A stretch of 29,930 nt of DNA from an uncultured Kiritimatiellota bacterium (lineage in GTDB: Bacteria; Verrucomicrobiota; Kiritimatiellia; RFP12; UBA1067), in contig CAKTYZ010000025.1 in the NCBI GenBank assembly GCA_934635225.1, positions 1-29,930 on the forward strand, written 5' to 3'. The notes beneath the pieces were generated by a model that worked only from the letters and a program-made list of their open reading frames with translations, did no database searches and was not told the DNA's origin. Made by a program: the position numbers and the translations under genes. How positions within the stretch are numbered: position 1 is the stretch's first letter; the number at the start of each line of letters is the position of its first letter. Of the stretch, positions 1 to 7,570 are shown one piece after another.

Positions 1-431
1 CCGGAGATCCACGCGCCGAGCATGCCGATCAGGGCGGGCTTGACGACGTGCTGGCGGTAGAACGTCTCGAAGCCCGTCGCGCGGTCGGTGAGGTTCAGGA
101 GGTGGCCGCCGTGCTCCGGGAGGAGGCCCATCTGGAGCCAGCGGTTCTCGAGCGTCAGGTACGTGTACGTCTCGTCGGCCTTGCCGTCAAAGAGGACGTC
201 CTGCATCGGGTAGGGGTAGACGCGCCCCTGCGCGCCCTGGTAGACGCGACCCGTGTAGAACAGCGGCGTCTTGTCGTAGCCGCCCGGCGCGTACGTCGGA
301 AGGACGATCGAATCCTCCTTTACGACGACCTCGCCGGCCGTGGAGACGAATTGCGCAACAACAAGGCCCGCGCACGCGGCAACCCGCACAAGCAGCAACT
401 GACGAGGATTCCTCTCATTCGACTTTCTCAT
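1..431 (-). CDS. DUF5107 domain protein, exported (5' part only)
   Basis: The ATG is at 431 and the gene runs off the left edge, so only about 143 N-terminal residues are visible. A basic start followed by a hydrophobic stretch (LLLVRVAACAGLVVAQFVSTAG) looks like a signal peptide. The mature part contains YPYPMQDVLFD, a Leu-Glu-Asn-Arg-Trp strand, LPEHGGHLLNLTDRATG and then FYRQHVVKPALIGMLGAWISG, which is the signature start of DUF5107 proteins. That family is often found with TPR repeats and beside carbohydrate-use genes; its biochemical role is not established. It is transcribed away from the XylR-type regulator at 591, so it is a plausible target of that regulator. The visible part is about 70% G+C by hand count of sampled lines, richer than the neighbouring genes. 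The family call is fairly secure; the function is unknown. Confidence 0.75.
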   Translation of the reverse strand, partial: MRKSNERNPRQLLLVRVAACAGLVVAQFVSTAGEVVVKEDSIVLPTYAPGGYDKTPLFYTGRVYQGAQGRVYPYPMQDVLFDGKADETYTYLTLENRWLQMGLLPEHGGHLLNLTDRATGFETFYRQHVVKPALIGMLGAWIS

Positions 432-469
432 GGCTTCTTCTTTTGACCTTTCTTCGGCTGTCGTCGCAT

Positions 470-478
470 ATCATACCA
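470..478 (-). promoter_or_regulatory. Extended -10 promoter element for the DUF5107 gene
   Basis: Read on the minus strand this is TGGTATGAT, an extended -10 (TGn plus a five-of-six match to TATAAT). It lies 38 bases upstream of the ATG at 431 and would leave a leader of about 30 bases. No good -35 is visible at 16-18 bases. This is a prediction from sequence only. Confidence 0.4.
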
Positions 479-479
479 A

Positions 480-498
480 ATCTTCCGCATGGAAAGAT
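480..498. promoter_or_regulatory. Imperfect palindrome, possible operator
   Basis: Arms ATCTTCC and GGAAAGAT flank GCAT, with one unpaired base. The palindrome lies just upstream of the DUF5107 -10 element, inside the 159-base region between two divergent genes. An autoregulatory or target site for the XylR-type regulator is possible, but one copy cannot prove it. Confidence 0.25.
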
Positions 499-574
499 GC
501 CTTTTCTCGTCGCAAAAAAGTGACCAATCCGGCAATCGATCCCTCAACTTCTGGAACACAGCATACCCATTTTA

Positions 575-583
575 TGCTATACT
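575..583 (+). promoter_or_regulatory. Extended -10 element, predicts a leaderless mRNA for the regulator
   Basis: TGCTATACT is an extended -10 (TGn plus TATACT). Only 7 bases separate it from the ATG at 591, so transcription should begin at or within a base of the start codon. No Shine-Dalgarno sequence lies between. The same geometry recurs at 15608-15616 and 25808-25816. Confidence 0.55.
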
Positions 584-590
584 TTGAGTC

Positions 591-1721
591 ATGCAGCAAG
601 TCGTTCTCTTCTTTCAATCGACACTCTACAAGAGTTGGCGCGACAAACTCCAAGGAGTCTACCGCTATGCCAGAAAAGCGGATTGGCTGGTACAGGTCCT
701 CCCGGCCAACATCTCCATGGCTGAACTTTTCCAACAAGTCAAATACTGGCGACCGATTGGCTGCCTTGTCGATCGCGGACTCTCCTTCGCGCGATGCCCA
801 ACGAGATTCTCCAAGCACCTTCCGACCGTCTTTCTCGATCAAGACCCCGAAAAGGCTCCGCATGACATTCTCAACGTCGTCCACGACTCAACCGCCAGCG
901 CACACATGGCCGTCGCCGACCTGATCCGCTGCGACTGCGCCTCCTATCTCTACTATTCGGGGCCAATCCCCGCCTTCTGGCAGAAAGAGCGCGAACGGGC
1001 GTTTCGCGACGACATCACGCGCATCAAGAAGCCCTTCATCATTGTCCGTCTGGAAGAAGACCTCATGCACGCGCTTCAAACGGTCCCTAAGCCCTGCGGC
1101 GTATTCGCCGCGTACGACCGAATCGCCCAACGCGTCATCGCCGAGGCCAATCAGCTGAGAATCAGGATCCCCGGAGATCTCTATGTCTCCAGCATCGACA
1201 ACGACGAACTGATCTGCAAAAACACGTACCCGCCGCTCACGAGCGTCCTCCCCGACTTCGAGAAAGCGGGCTATGAACTCGCCAAGCTCCTGGATGAGAA
1301 GATTCATGTTCCCCAGCTCAACAGCGTGACCATCAAGTACGGCCCGGTCGAACTCTGCCGCCGCGAAACAACGTGCAAGCTCGCAAAAACGGATGTCCGT
1401 TTCCACAACGCGCTCACCTACATCCGCAACAACGCCACGCGTCATGACCTCTGTGTCGAAGATGTCGTTCGCGAGATGAAGTGTTCACGACGCTTTGCGG
1501 ACCATCTCTTCCGTGAAATCTCCGGACGCTCAATTCTCGAAGGTATTCAGGAAGTCCGCCTTGAACACGTCCTTTCCTGTCTTCGCAAACCAGAGCTCAG
1601 CTCCATCGGCTCCATCGCCGGGCTCTGCGGCTTCAACTCAGAATCTTATCTCAAGCGATTCTTCAAGCGCAAGACGGGCCTCACGATGCGCGACTGGCGC
1701 AACCGAAACATGGACGCCTGA
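591..1721 (+). CDS. XylR-type transcriptional regulator (sugar-binding fold + AraC HTH)
   Basis: The 376-residue protein has two parts. Residues 3-260 form a LacI/periplasmic-binding-protein-like effector domain; typical elements are GVYRYAR near the start, GVFAAYDRIAQRVIAEA (about 170-186) and SIDNDELICKNTYPPLTSV (about 201-219). Residues 270-370 form an AraC-family double helix-turn-helix ending SESYLKRFFKRKTGLTMRDWR. This is the architecture of XylR-type regulators, which sense a sugar and activate sugar-use genes. The ligand cannot be read from the sequence. The start at 591 fits the family because the effector domain begins at residue 3; there is no ribosome binding site, and the adjacent -10 box suggests leaderless translation. 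It diverges from the DUF5107 gene and converges on the DUF192 gene, with 16 bases between the two stops. Confidence 0.85.
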   Translation: MQQVVLFFQSTLYKSWRDKLQGVYRYARKADWLVQVLPANISMAELFQQVKYWRPIGCLVDRGLSFARCPTRFSKHLPTVFLDQDPEKAPHDILNVVHDSTASAHMAVADLIRCDCASYLYYSGPIPAFWQKERERAFRDDITRIKKPFIIVRLEEDLMHALQTVPKPCGVFAAYDRIAQRVIAEANQLRIRIPGDLYVSSIDNDELICKNTYPPLTSVLPDFEKAGYELAKLLDEKIHVPQLNSVTIKYGPVELCRRETTCKLAKTDVRFHNALTYIRNNATRHDLCVEDVVREMKCSRRFADHLFREISGRSILEGIQEVRLEHVLSCLRKPELSSIGSIAGLCGFNSESYLKRFFKRKTGLTMRDWRNRNMDA

Positions 1722-1737
1722 CAAGACGCCGAAGGAT

Positions 1738-2046
1738 TCAGGCTCTCTCTTCCCCGACACGCGACGTCCGAGAGTCCGTTTCGAGAACTTGGGTGGCGCG
1801 CCATCCGCCCCAGACAAAGAGACGACCTGGGCGAATGTTGTGCACGACCTTTACGACCTGCCCCTTTCGTCCAAGAAATGTCGCGTCAATCGCAAAGCGC
1901 ATGAACAGCGTGTGAATCACGCAGCAACGCGGAATGAGAAGACCGCAACCCGGCGGGAGTCCCGTGCGTCCTATCAAGCCGCGCATTCGTTCCCACGGGG
2001 TTTCCGCAACCTCCGCGTCAATGCCCTGTACCGTGACGCGTCTCAT
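1738..2046 (-). CDS. DUF192 family protein
   Basis: The 102-residue product (ATG at 2046) carries the DUF192 pattern: an opening strand, VAETPWERMRGLIGR, a Gly-rich turn, HTLFMRFAIDATFL, VVKVVHNIRPG and a closing ATQVLETDS. DUF192 proteins are small beta-rich proteins, often exported, without an agreed function. A longer TTG start at 2091 is open, but the domain begins right after the ATG at 2046, which I prefer; that start still overlaps the end of the YibE/F gene by 29 bases. No signal peptide is visible with this start. It is the last gene of the leftward operon and converges on the regulator gene. Confidence 0.75.
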   Translation of the reverse strand: MRRVTVQGIDAEVAETPWERMRGLIGRTGLPPGCGLLIPRCCVIHTLFMRFAIDATFLGRKGQVVKVVHNIRPGRLFVWGGWRATQVLETDSRTSRVGEERA

Positions 2047-3148
2047 GGCGAGCAAAGACAAAAGCCCCGACAAGCGCCGTAAACGGCGCAACCAGCACGA
2101 GTCCGAAACTGCCGACGAGCGTCTTGACGAGTTCTGCCGAGACGAGCGTCGAGTTCAGAAAGACGAGTGGTGGCGTTCCCTGTGCCGCAAAGACCATCAG
2201 CAACGTAAGATAGCCGCCCGAATAGGCCAAAAGCAACGTCGTCGTCATTGTGCCGACAACACTACGTCCAATGCGCACGCCGCTTTTGAAGAGCTCCACG
2301 CGCGGCAACGTCGGATTGTGCCTCGCAATCTCTCCGATACCTGCGGCAATGTCCATCGCGAGATCCATTACCGCACCCGACGAGGCGAGAATCACCGCAC
2401 CTACATAGATGTCCGCCAGATTCAGATGGGGAAAGCCCGAATAGAGCAACGCCTGCACATATGGCATCGTCGCGCCTGTGACATGCATCAGCGCAGCGAA
2501 GAACTCCGTCAAGAGGAGAGAGGTGCCAATGCCGAGCATCGCGCCGACAAACGCCACGACGCCTTTTCGCGTCGCCCCCGCGACAAGATACATGATGACC
2601 GCCGTCAACAAAGAGACGACGACAAACGAAAGGCCCGTCGCATCCCAACCTTTCAGGCATAAAGGCACGAGAAGTTTCCAGACCGCAAAACAACTGAAGA
2701 CAAAACTGAACAGGGCCTTCAGGCCCGTCCACCCGCCGAATGCGCACAGGAGAACGGAAAACAAGACGAACAGAAGCCCCGCGCCACGCAAGCGCGCATG
2801 ATCCCGTGCCACCAGCGCCTCACCCGCAAGCACACCACCCTCAGGCCATGTGACGAGCGCGACATCGCCAACAGAGAACTTCTTGTCAATGTCCAACTGG
2901 GCACGCAGTTCATTCTCCGCCTTGAACGTCTGCCCCTTGGCCGGGCCTTCAAGCATCTCGACCACCAGTCTCTGTGTGCCGTATTCGACAAGTCCTGTCA
3001 ACTGAACGCGCGAATCGTCCGTCTCCACGACGCGAGCCCGCAACGGCAGGCTCGAATCGGAGACGACATTCTCGGCAGACGGCGCAAAGGCCAGCGCGAC
3101 GCAAATCGCGGCCAACACGAGGACTGGCAGCCAAACGCGCTTTTTCAC
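2018..3148 (-). CDS. YibE/F family membrane protein
   Basis: The 376-residue protein begins with a membrane or signal segment (residues about 5-22). A soluble beta-rich stretch of about 100 residues follows, then several hydrophobic segments, with the motifs YSGFPHLNLADIYVGAVILA, SSGAVMDLAMDIAAGIGEI and RSVVGTMTTTLLLAYSGGYL that mark the YibE/F family (PF07907). The function of the family is not settled; transport has been suggested. The start is GTG at 3148, overlapping the stop of the alkaline phosphatase gene in the four bases GTGA, so translation is probably coupled. It ends inside the DUF192 reading frame. Confidence 0.85.
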   Translation of the reverse strand: MKKRVWLPVLVLAAICVALAFAPSAENVVSDSSLPLRARVVETDDSRVQLTGLVEYGTQRLVVEMLEGPAKGQTFKAENELRAQLDIDKKFSVGDVALVTWPEGGVLAGEALVARDHARLRGAGLLFVLFSVLLCAFGGWTGLKALFSFVFSCFAVWKLLVPLCLKGWDATGLSFVVVSLLTAVIMYLVAGATRKGVVAFVGAMLGIGTSLLLTEFFAALMHVTGATMPYVQALLYSGFPHLNLADIYVGAVILASSGAVMDLAMDIAAGIGEIARHNPTLPRVELFKSGVRIGRSVVGTMTTTLLLAYSGGYLTLLMVFAAQGTPPLVFLNSTLVSAELVKTLVGSFGLVLVAPFTALVGAFVFARHETRHGTGH

Positions 3149-4566
3149 TTTTCCAGAAGGCCTTTCATCCGACGCCCGAGGTCCGTGTTTTCCGTCATCC
3201 CAAGCAGGATCTCGGCTCCGACGCCTTTCGCCGTCGTGAAGGTCGGCAGCGCCGTATGCGAACCCGAACTCCAGCCAATGCCCGCACGCGCGTTCAGAAC
3301 CATCTTCACCGTCTGGGCGAAGGCATACCGTCGAGCGACATCATGTGCCGTCGTGTCCTTGAGACGGTTGCGAACATTCTCAACATCCTGAGCAAACGCC
3401 TTCGACAGCGATTTCTCCTCGGCTTCCGTCAGCTCGCTCAAACCGAACTTCTCCACCAGCACCGGCTTCACCTCCTCGAACGAAACCTTTCCCTCTCGCT
3501 TCTTGAGAAGCCGCTTCACCTCGTCAGAGAACTTTTCGATCGACACCTTCTGCCCTGCGAGGAGCTGAACCTTGAAACGCCCGCCAATCCCTGCGAACCC
3601 CATCGACATGCCACCCGTCTCATGATCGCCCGTCGTGATGACCAGCGTCTCGTCGGGATGTTGATCCAAAAACATGAGCGCGACCTTGACGGCCTCATCC
3701 AGCGCCAACACATCACGAAGATTTGACCCCGCATCATTCGCATGCCCCGCATAGTCAACCCGTCCACCCTCAAACATGAAGAAGAATCCTTCGGGATTGT
3801 CCAGCAGTTCGATGCCCTTGCGAACGATCTCGGCGGGCGACGGCTGATTCGGGTTTGCGTCAATCGCGAAGTCCATGCCGCAGTCTCCAAAGACGCTCCA
3901 GACCTTCGCACCGGGACGAAGCGCGCGCCACGCCGCGAGGTCATCGCGAACAACCCGATAGCCGGCCTTTCGGGCAAGGTCATAGACGTTACCCTCATAC
4001 GCGGGGTTCTTGACGTCATTCTCCTCGTCATAGACGCCCCCTGCGCAGAAGTAGTCGAATCCGCTCGCCACAAGATCCAGCGCAATCGCATAGACTTCGC
4101 CACGATTCTTGCGGTGCGCGTAGAAGCCCGCCGGCGTCGCATGAACGACCGTTACAGTAGAGGCAATGCCGACCTTCATGCCTCGCTTCTTCGCGATTTC
4201 GGCAACCGACACGACAGGCGTGCCATCCGGCAGAATGCCAAGCATGCCGTTGTTCGTCTTCTCCCCGCTGGCGATCGCCGTCGCCGCCGCCGCCGAATCC
4301 GTAATGATCGAATTGGCACTTTTCGTGCGTGTGTTCGCTTGATAGGGAAGGGTATTCATCGCCAGTTCCCCATAGCCCGTGACGCGCGCGAATTCCTCGG
4401 CGACCATCCGTTGTGGAGTGGACATTCCGTCGCCGATGAACAGGAAGATGTACTTCGGTTTCTTCACCGGTTCCGCCGTATTCACCGCATGGGCCAACGG
4501 GATGGCCAAGGACGTCAGACAGAGGGCAATCGCCAACCTTCTCGACAGTTTCATGCTGCTATTCAT
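3145..4566 (-). CDS. phoA: Alkaline phosphatase (PhoA superfamily), exported
   Basis: This enzyme hydrolyses phosphate monoesters outside the cytoplasm. With the ATG at 4566 the product is 473 residues. A signal peptide covers about 1-27 (KLSRRLAIALCLTSLAIPLAHA). Family motifs are IFLFIGDGMS (metal-binding Asp46), TDSAAAATAIASGEKT (nucleophile Ser91), VHATPAGFYAHR, GGRVDYAGHANDAG and TTGDHETGGMS (metal ligands). The open frame extends to 4653, but that would overlap the glutamine synthetase stop. An AAAGG seven bases before 4566 and the signal peptide fix the start; an in-frame ATG four codons further in is an alternative. It lies 31 bases after the glutamine synthetase gene and overlaps YibE/F, consistent with an operon. 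No pho-box-like repeat was recognised. Confidence 0.9.
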   Translation of the reverse strand: MNSSMKLSRRLAIALCLTSLAIPLAHAVNTAEPVKKPKYIFLFIGDGMSTPQRMVAEEFARVTGYGELAMNTLPYQANTRTKSANSIITDSAAAATAIASGEKTNNGMLGILPDGTPVVSVAEIAKKRGMKVGIASTVTVVHATPAGFYAHRKNRGEVYAIALDLVASGFDYFCAGGVYDEENDVKNPAYEGNVYDLARKAGYRVVRDDLAAWRALRPGAKVWSVFGDCGMDFAIDANPNQPSPAEIVRKGIELLDNPEGFFFMFEGGRVDYAGHANDAGSNLRDVLALDEAVKVALMFLDQHPDETLVITTGDHETGGMSMGFAGIGGRFKVQLLAGQKVSIEKFSDEVKRLLKKREGKVSFEEVKPVLVEKFGLSELTEAEEKSLSKAFAQDVENVRNRLKDTTAHDVARRYAFAQTVKMVLNARAGIGWSSGSHTALPTFTTAKGVGAEILLGMTENTDLGRRMKGLLEK

Positions 4567-4597
4567 TCTTTCACCTTTCATCTTTCCGTTTTTGAAC

Positions 4598-6676
4598 TTA
4601 GTAAACAAACAACATCTCCCGATACTTCGGCAAAGGCCAACGGGCGTCGTCAATTAGACCTTCAAGACGATCGACGGTCTTGCGCAAGTCATTCATCGCG
4701 GCAATCTGATTCTCGTGACGGCCCTGCACCAACGCCTTTTCCAGTCGGTCGCATTTCACATGCAAGTCATCCAGGCCCGCTCCGAGTTTCATCGACAACG
4801 CCGTCAAGCCACGGACTCCGGACTTCAGGCGGTCCGCCCGTGCCTGACCAAGAGCTGTCGCGAGACGCGAAAACTCGTCCGCGACAACTGGGCGAATCAT
4901 GGATCGAGCTATTTCGAGGGCGATGCCCGCTTCAATGCGAATGCGACGATGGTAATCCTCCATGCCAATCTCCCAACGCGAGCGCATCTCAGTCTCGGAC
5001 AGGACTCCGTATTTCTCAAAGAGCGCAATGTTGGCCTTGTCCTTGAGCGGCGTGAGGGCCGCCATCGTATCCTTCAGGTTTGGAAGCCTGCGCGCAGCGG
5101 CTTCCATCGGCCATTCCGCCGAATAGCCGTCGCCCGAGAAAATGACGCGCTTGTGCGCCGTGACCTGCGCACGCAGAAGGCTCTGGAGATTCTCATGAAA
5201 ATCACCCTTCATCGCCTCCAGTTTATCGCACAGAGCGTCAATCGATTCGGCGACAATCGTATTGAGGACCGTCTGGCTGTATGCGCAATTCTGCGATGAG
5301 CCCGGCGCCCGAAATTCGAACTTGTTGCCCGTGAAGGCAAACGGGGACGTACGGTTGCGGTCCGTCGTGTCACGCGGAAGAAGCGGCAAGGTGTCCACGC
5401 CGACGCGAAGACCCGTCTTAAGCGAACGGCTCACTCCGGCAGCACGGTGCGAGCCACGCTCTATCGCGTCCAAGACCTCGTTGAGCTCATCGCCGAGGAA
5501 AACCGAAATAATCGCGGGCGGGGCCTCATTCGCGCCAAGCCGATGGTCATTCCCTGCGCCAGCCGTTGTCATGCGGAGAATGTCCGCGTGCATCTCGATC
5601 GCACGAATGACGGAAATGAGAATCGTAAGGAAAATCGCGTTTTCGCGTGGATTGTCGCCCGGCGTCAGCAAATTGCGTCCGCCGTAGGCAATGGACCAGT
5701 TGCAGTGCTTCCCCGAGCCGTTGACCCCTTCGAAAGGCTTTTCGTGCAACAAGCAAACGAGACCATTCCTCTCTGCCGTCTGACGAAGGACCTCCATAAT
5801 CATCATATTGTGATCGACCGCAAGGTTCAAGTCCTCAAACATCGGGGCAAGCTCGAACTGGGCAGGCGCGACCTCGTTGTGACGCGTCTTCGCCGGAATG
5901 CCGAGTTGCCAAAGCCTCTCCTCGACTTCCGTCATGAACTTGAGGATGCGCGGACGAATCGATCCGAAATAGTGGTCATCCAGTTGCTGGTGCTTCGCCG
6001 GCGCCGCGCCAAAGACTGTGCGCCCGGTCTGCAAGAGATCAGGGCGTTTCAGGTAGAAGCGACGGTCAATGAGGAAATACTCCTGCTCGGCACCCAACGT
6101 GACGGCGACATGCGCCTTCCTCTGTCCGAATTTGCGCATCAGACGCTCCGTCGCGCGGGAGACGGCCTGCACAGACCGAAGAAGCGGCGTCTTCATATCA
6201 AGCGTATCGCCCGTAAACGAACAGAATGCCGTCGGGATGCAAAGCGTCGCGCCGTTTTCATGCCGTTTCAAAAACGCCGGAGAGGTCGGGTCCCACGCCG
6301 TATAGCCACGCGCCTCAAACGTCGAACGCAATCCACCCGAAGGGAAAGACGAGGCATCCGCTTCGCCGCCGATGAGATTCTTTCCTGAGAACCGCTGCAC
6401 AGCCTGAGCAGGACCTGTCGGCTCAAGGAAGGCGTCGTGCTTCTCGGCGGTCCCGCCCGTAAGCGGTTGAAACCAATGCGTAAAATGCGTCGCACCCTTC
6501 TCAAGTGCCCAGTTTTTCATGCCTTCGGCAACCGCATCCGCAATCGTCGGGTCGAGGGGTTTCGAGTCGCGCATTGTCGCGATCAACTTCGCGGCAATCG
6601 TCTTGGGAAGGAATCGACGGATCGCCTTCTCGGAAAAGACATCCTCGCCGTATGTCGAGAGCCATGTGTCGGTCAT
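4598..6676 (-). CDS. glnN: Glutamine synthetase type III
   Basis: The enzyme joins ammonia to glutamate using ATP in the cytoplasm. The product is 692 residues, within the usual size of the large GSIII class and far longer than GSI or GSII. Diagnostic stretches, numbered from the ATG at 6676, are HFTHWFQPLTGGTAEKHDAF (about 64-83), LGAEQEYFLID (about 194-204), NEVAPAQFELAPMFED (about 267-282) and HEKPFEGVNGSGKH (about 311-324). The frame is open to 6697, but GGAGG five bases before the ATG at 6676 marks that as the start. It follows mrp by 33 bases. GSIII is typical of Bacteroidetes, cyanobacteria, some clostridia and PVC bacteria. No GlnB or ammonium transporter gene is nearby. Confidence 0.95.
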   Translation of the reverse strand: MTDTWLSTYGEDVFSEKAIRRFLPKTIAAKLIATMRDSKPLDPTIADAVAEGMKNWALEKGATHFTHWFQPLTGGTAEKHDAFLEPTGPAQAVQRFSGKNLIGGEADASSFPSGGLRSTFEARGYTAWDPTSPAFLKRHENGATLCIPTAFCSFTGDTLDMKTPLLRSVQAVSRATERLMRKFGQRKAHVAVTLGAEQEYFLIDRRFYLKRPDLLQTGRTVFGAAPAKHQQLDDHYFGSIRPRILKFMTEVEERLWQLGIPAKTRHNEVAPAQFELAPMFEDLNLAVDHNMMIMEVLRQTAERNGLVCLLHEKPFEGVNGSGKHCNWSIAYGGRNLLTPGDNPRENAIFLTILISVIRAIEMHADILRMTTAGAGNDHRLGANEAPPAIISVFLGDELNEVLDAIERGSHRAAGVSRSLKTGLRVGVDTLPLLPRDTTDRNRTSPFAFTGNKFEFRAPGSSQNCAYSQTVLNTIVAESIDALCDKLEAMKGDFHENLQSLLRAQVTAHKRVIFSGDGYSAEWPMEAAARRLPNLKDTMAALTPLKDKANIALFEKYGVLSETEMRSRWEIGMEDYHRRIRIEAGIALEIARSMIRPVVADEFSRLATALGQARADRLKSGVRGLTALSMKLGAGLDDLHVKCDRLEKALVQGRHENQIAAMNDLRKTVDRLEGLIDDARWPLPKYREMLFVY

Positions 6677-6709
6677 AACATCCTCCGTGCAGATCATTGA
6701 AAAGAGAAC

Positions 6710-7531
6710 TCAAGCGAGAATCCGTGCGGCGAAAGCCTCAAAGTCTGGAATCTCAATCGTTTCGGCCGCGCCATCATCGATCGCAGACGCGAAGGACGGA
6801 TCAATCGGCAGACGGACCGTTTCGGGAATCTCAAACTTCTTCGCCAAGGATGTGACTCTTGACGAGCCGAAGACCTCGATTTGCTTTCCGCAATCCGGGC
6901 ATTTCAGATAACTCATGTTTTCGACGAGTCCCAGAATCGGCTTCTTCATCATCTTCGCCATTTTGACGGACTTCGAGACGATCATCTCGACGAGATCCTG
7001 AGGCGACATGACGACGACGACACCCGAAATAGGCAGAGACTGGAAAACCGTCAATGGCACATCTCCCGTTCCCGGCGGCATATCAACGAACATCACGTCC
7101 AGTTCGCCCCAGTGGACATCCGTCCAAAACTGTTTCACGCACCCGGCGATAACCGGACCGCGCCAGACGACGGGATCCGACGGATCCTCGACGAGCATAT
7201 TGAGGGAAATCACCTTGATGCCACAGTTGGTCGTTGTCGGTTCGATGCCGTCGTTCGACTGGTAGCTGCCCCCCGCAAGACCAAAGCTCTGGGGAATCGA
7301 AGGCCCCGTAATGTCCGCATCGAGAATGCCGACCTTCAGTCCTTTCTTCACTGCGGCAACCGCCAGCATCGTCGTGACAAAACTCTTACCGACACCGCCC
7401 TTTCCGCTCGCGACGGCAATCACCCTGCCGACCTTGGACGCCGCGTTAAGCGGTGCGGAAAAGTCCGGCATGTCCTTGCGCTCCGAACATTTCTGATCAC
7501 AAGTCGAACAATCATGTGTACATTCTGACAT
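6710..7531 (-). CDS. mrp: Mrp/NBP35-type Fe-S cluster carrier ATPase
   Basis: Proteins of this family bind a transferable [4Fe-4S] cluster and hand it to apo-enzymes in the cytoplasm. The 273-residue product has a deviant Walker A GKGGVGKS (residues 43-50), the switch-like DADITGPSIPQ, FVDMPPGTGD (about 148-157) and the C-terminal cluster motif CPDC (Cys211, Cys214). A short Cys-rich N-terminus (Cys4, Cys8, Cys11, Cys15) precedes the ATPase domain; similar tails occur in clostridial Mrp proteins. The start is well supported by AAAGGAGG six bases before the ATG at 7531. It lies 39 bases downstream of the aromatic-pathway fusion gene and 33 bases upstream of glnN. Confidence 0.92.
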   Translation of the reverse strand: MSECTHDCSTCDQKCSERKDMPDFSAPLNAASKVGRVIAVASGKGGVGKSFVTTMLAVAAVKKGLKVGILDADITGPSIPQSFGLAGGSYQSNDGIEPTTTNCGIKVISLNMLVEDPSDPVVWRGPVIAGCVKQFWTDVHWGELDVMFVDMPPGTGDVPLTVFQSLPISGVVVVMSPQDLVEMIVSKSVKMAKMMKKPILGLVENMSYLKCPDCGKQIEVFGSSRVTSLAKKFEIPETVRLPIDPSFASAIDDGAAETIEIPDFEAFAARILA

Positions 7532-7570
7532 TCTTAACCTCCTTTGTGTCCAATCTTGATTTGTTTCCGT

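Noticed and set aside
591..1721. Open frames on the opposite strand of the regulator and many long plus-strand frames across 2-29 kb, some over 1000 codons
   Set aside because: They lie antisense to genes with clear families, are rich in Arg and lack recognisable domains or start signals. They follow from the high G+C at third codon positions of the real genes.
6710..7531. N-terminal Cys cluster of Mrp as a new feature
   Set aside because: Short N-terminal tails with several cysteines are already common in clostridial-type Mrp proteins.
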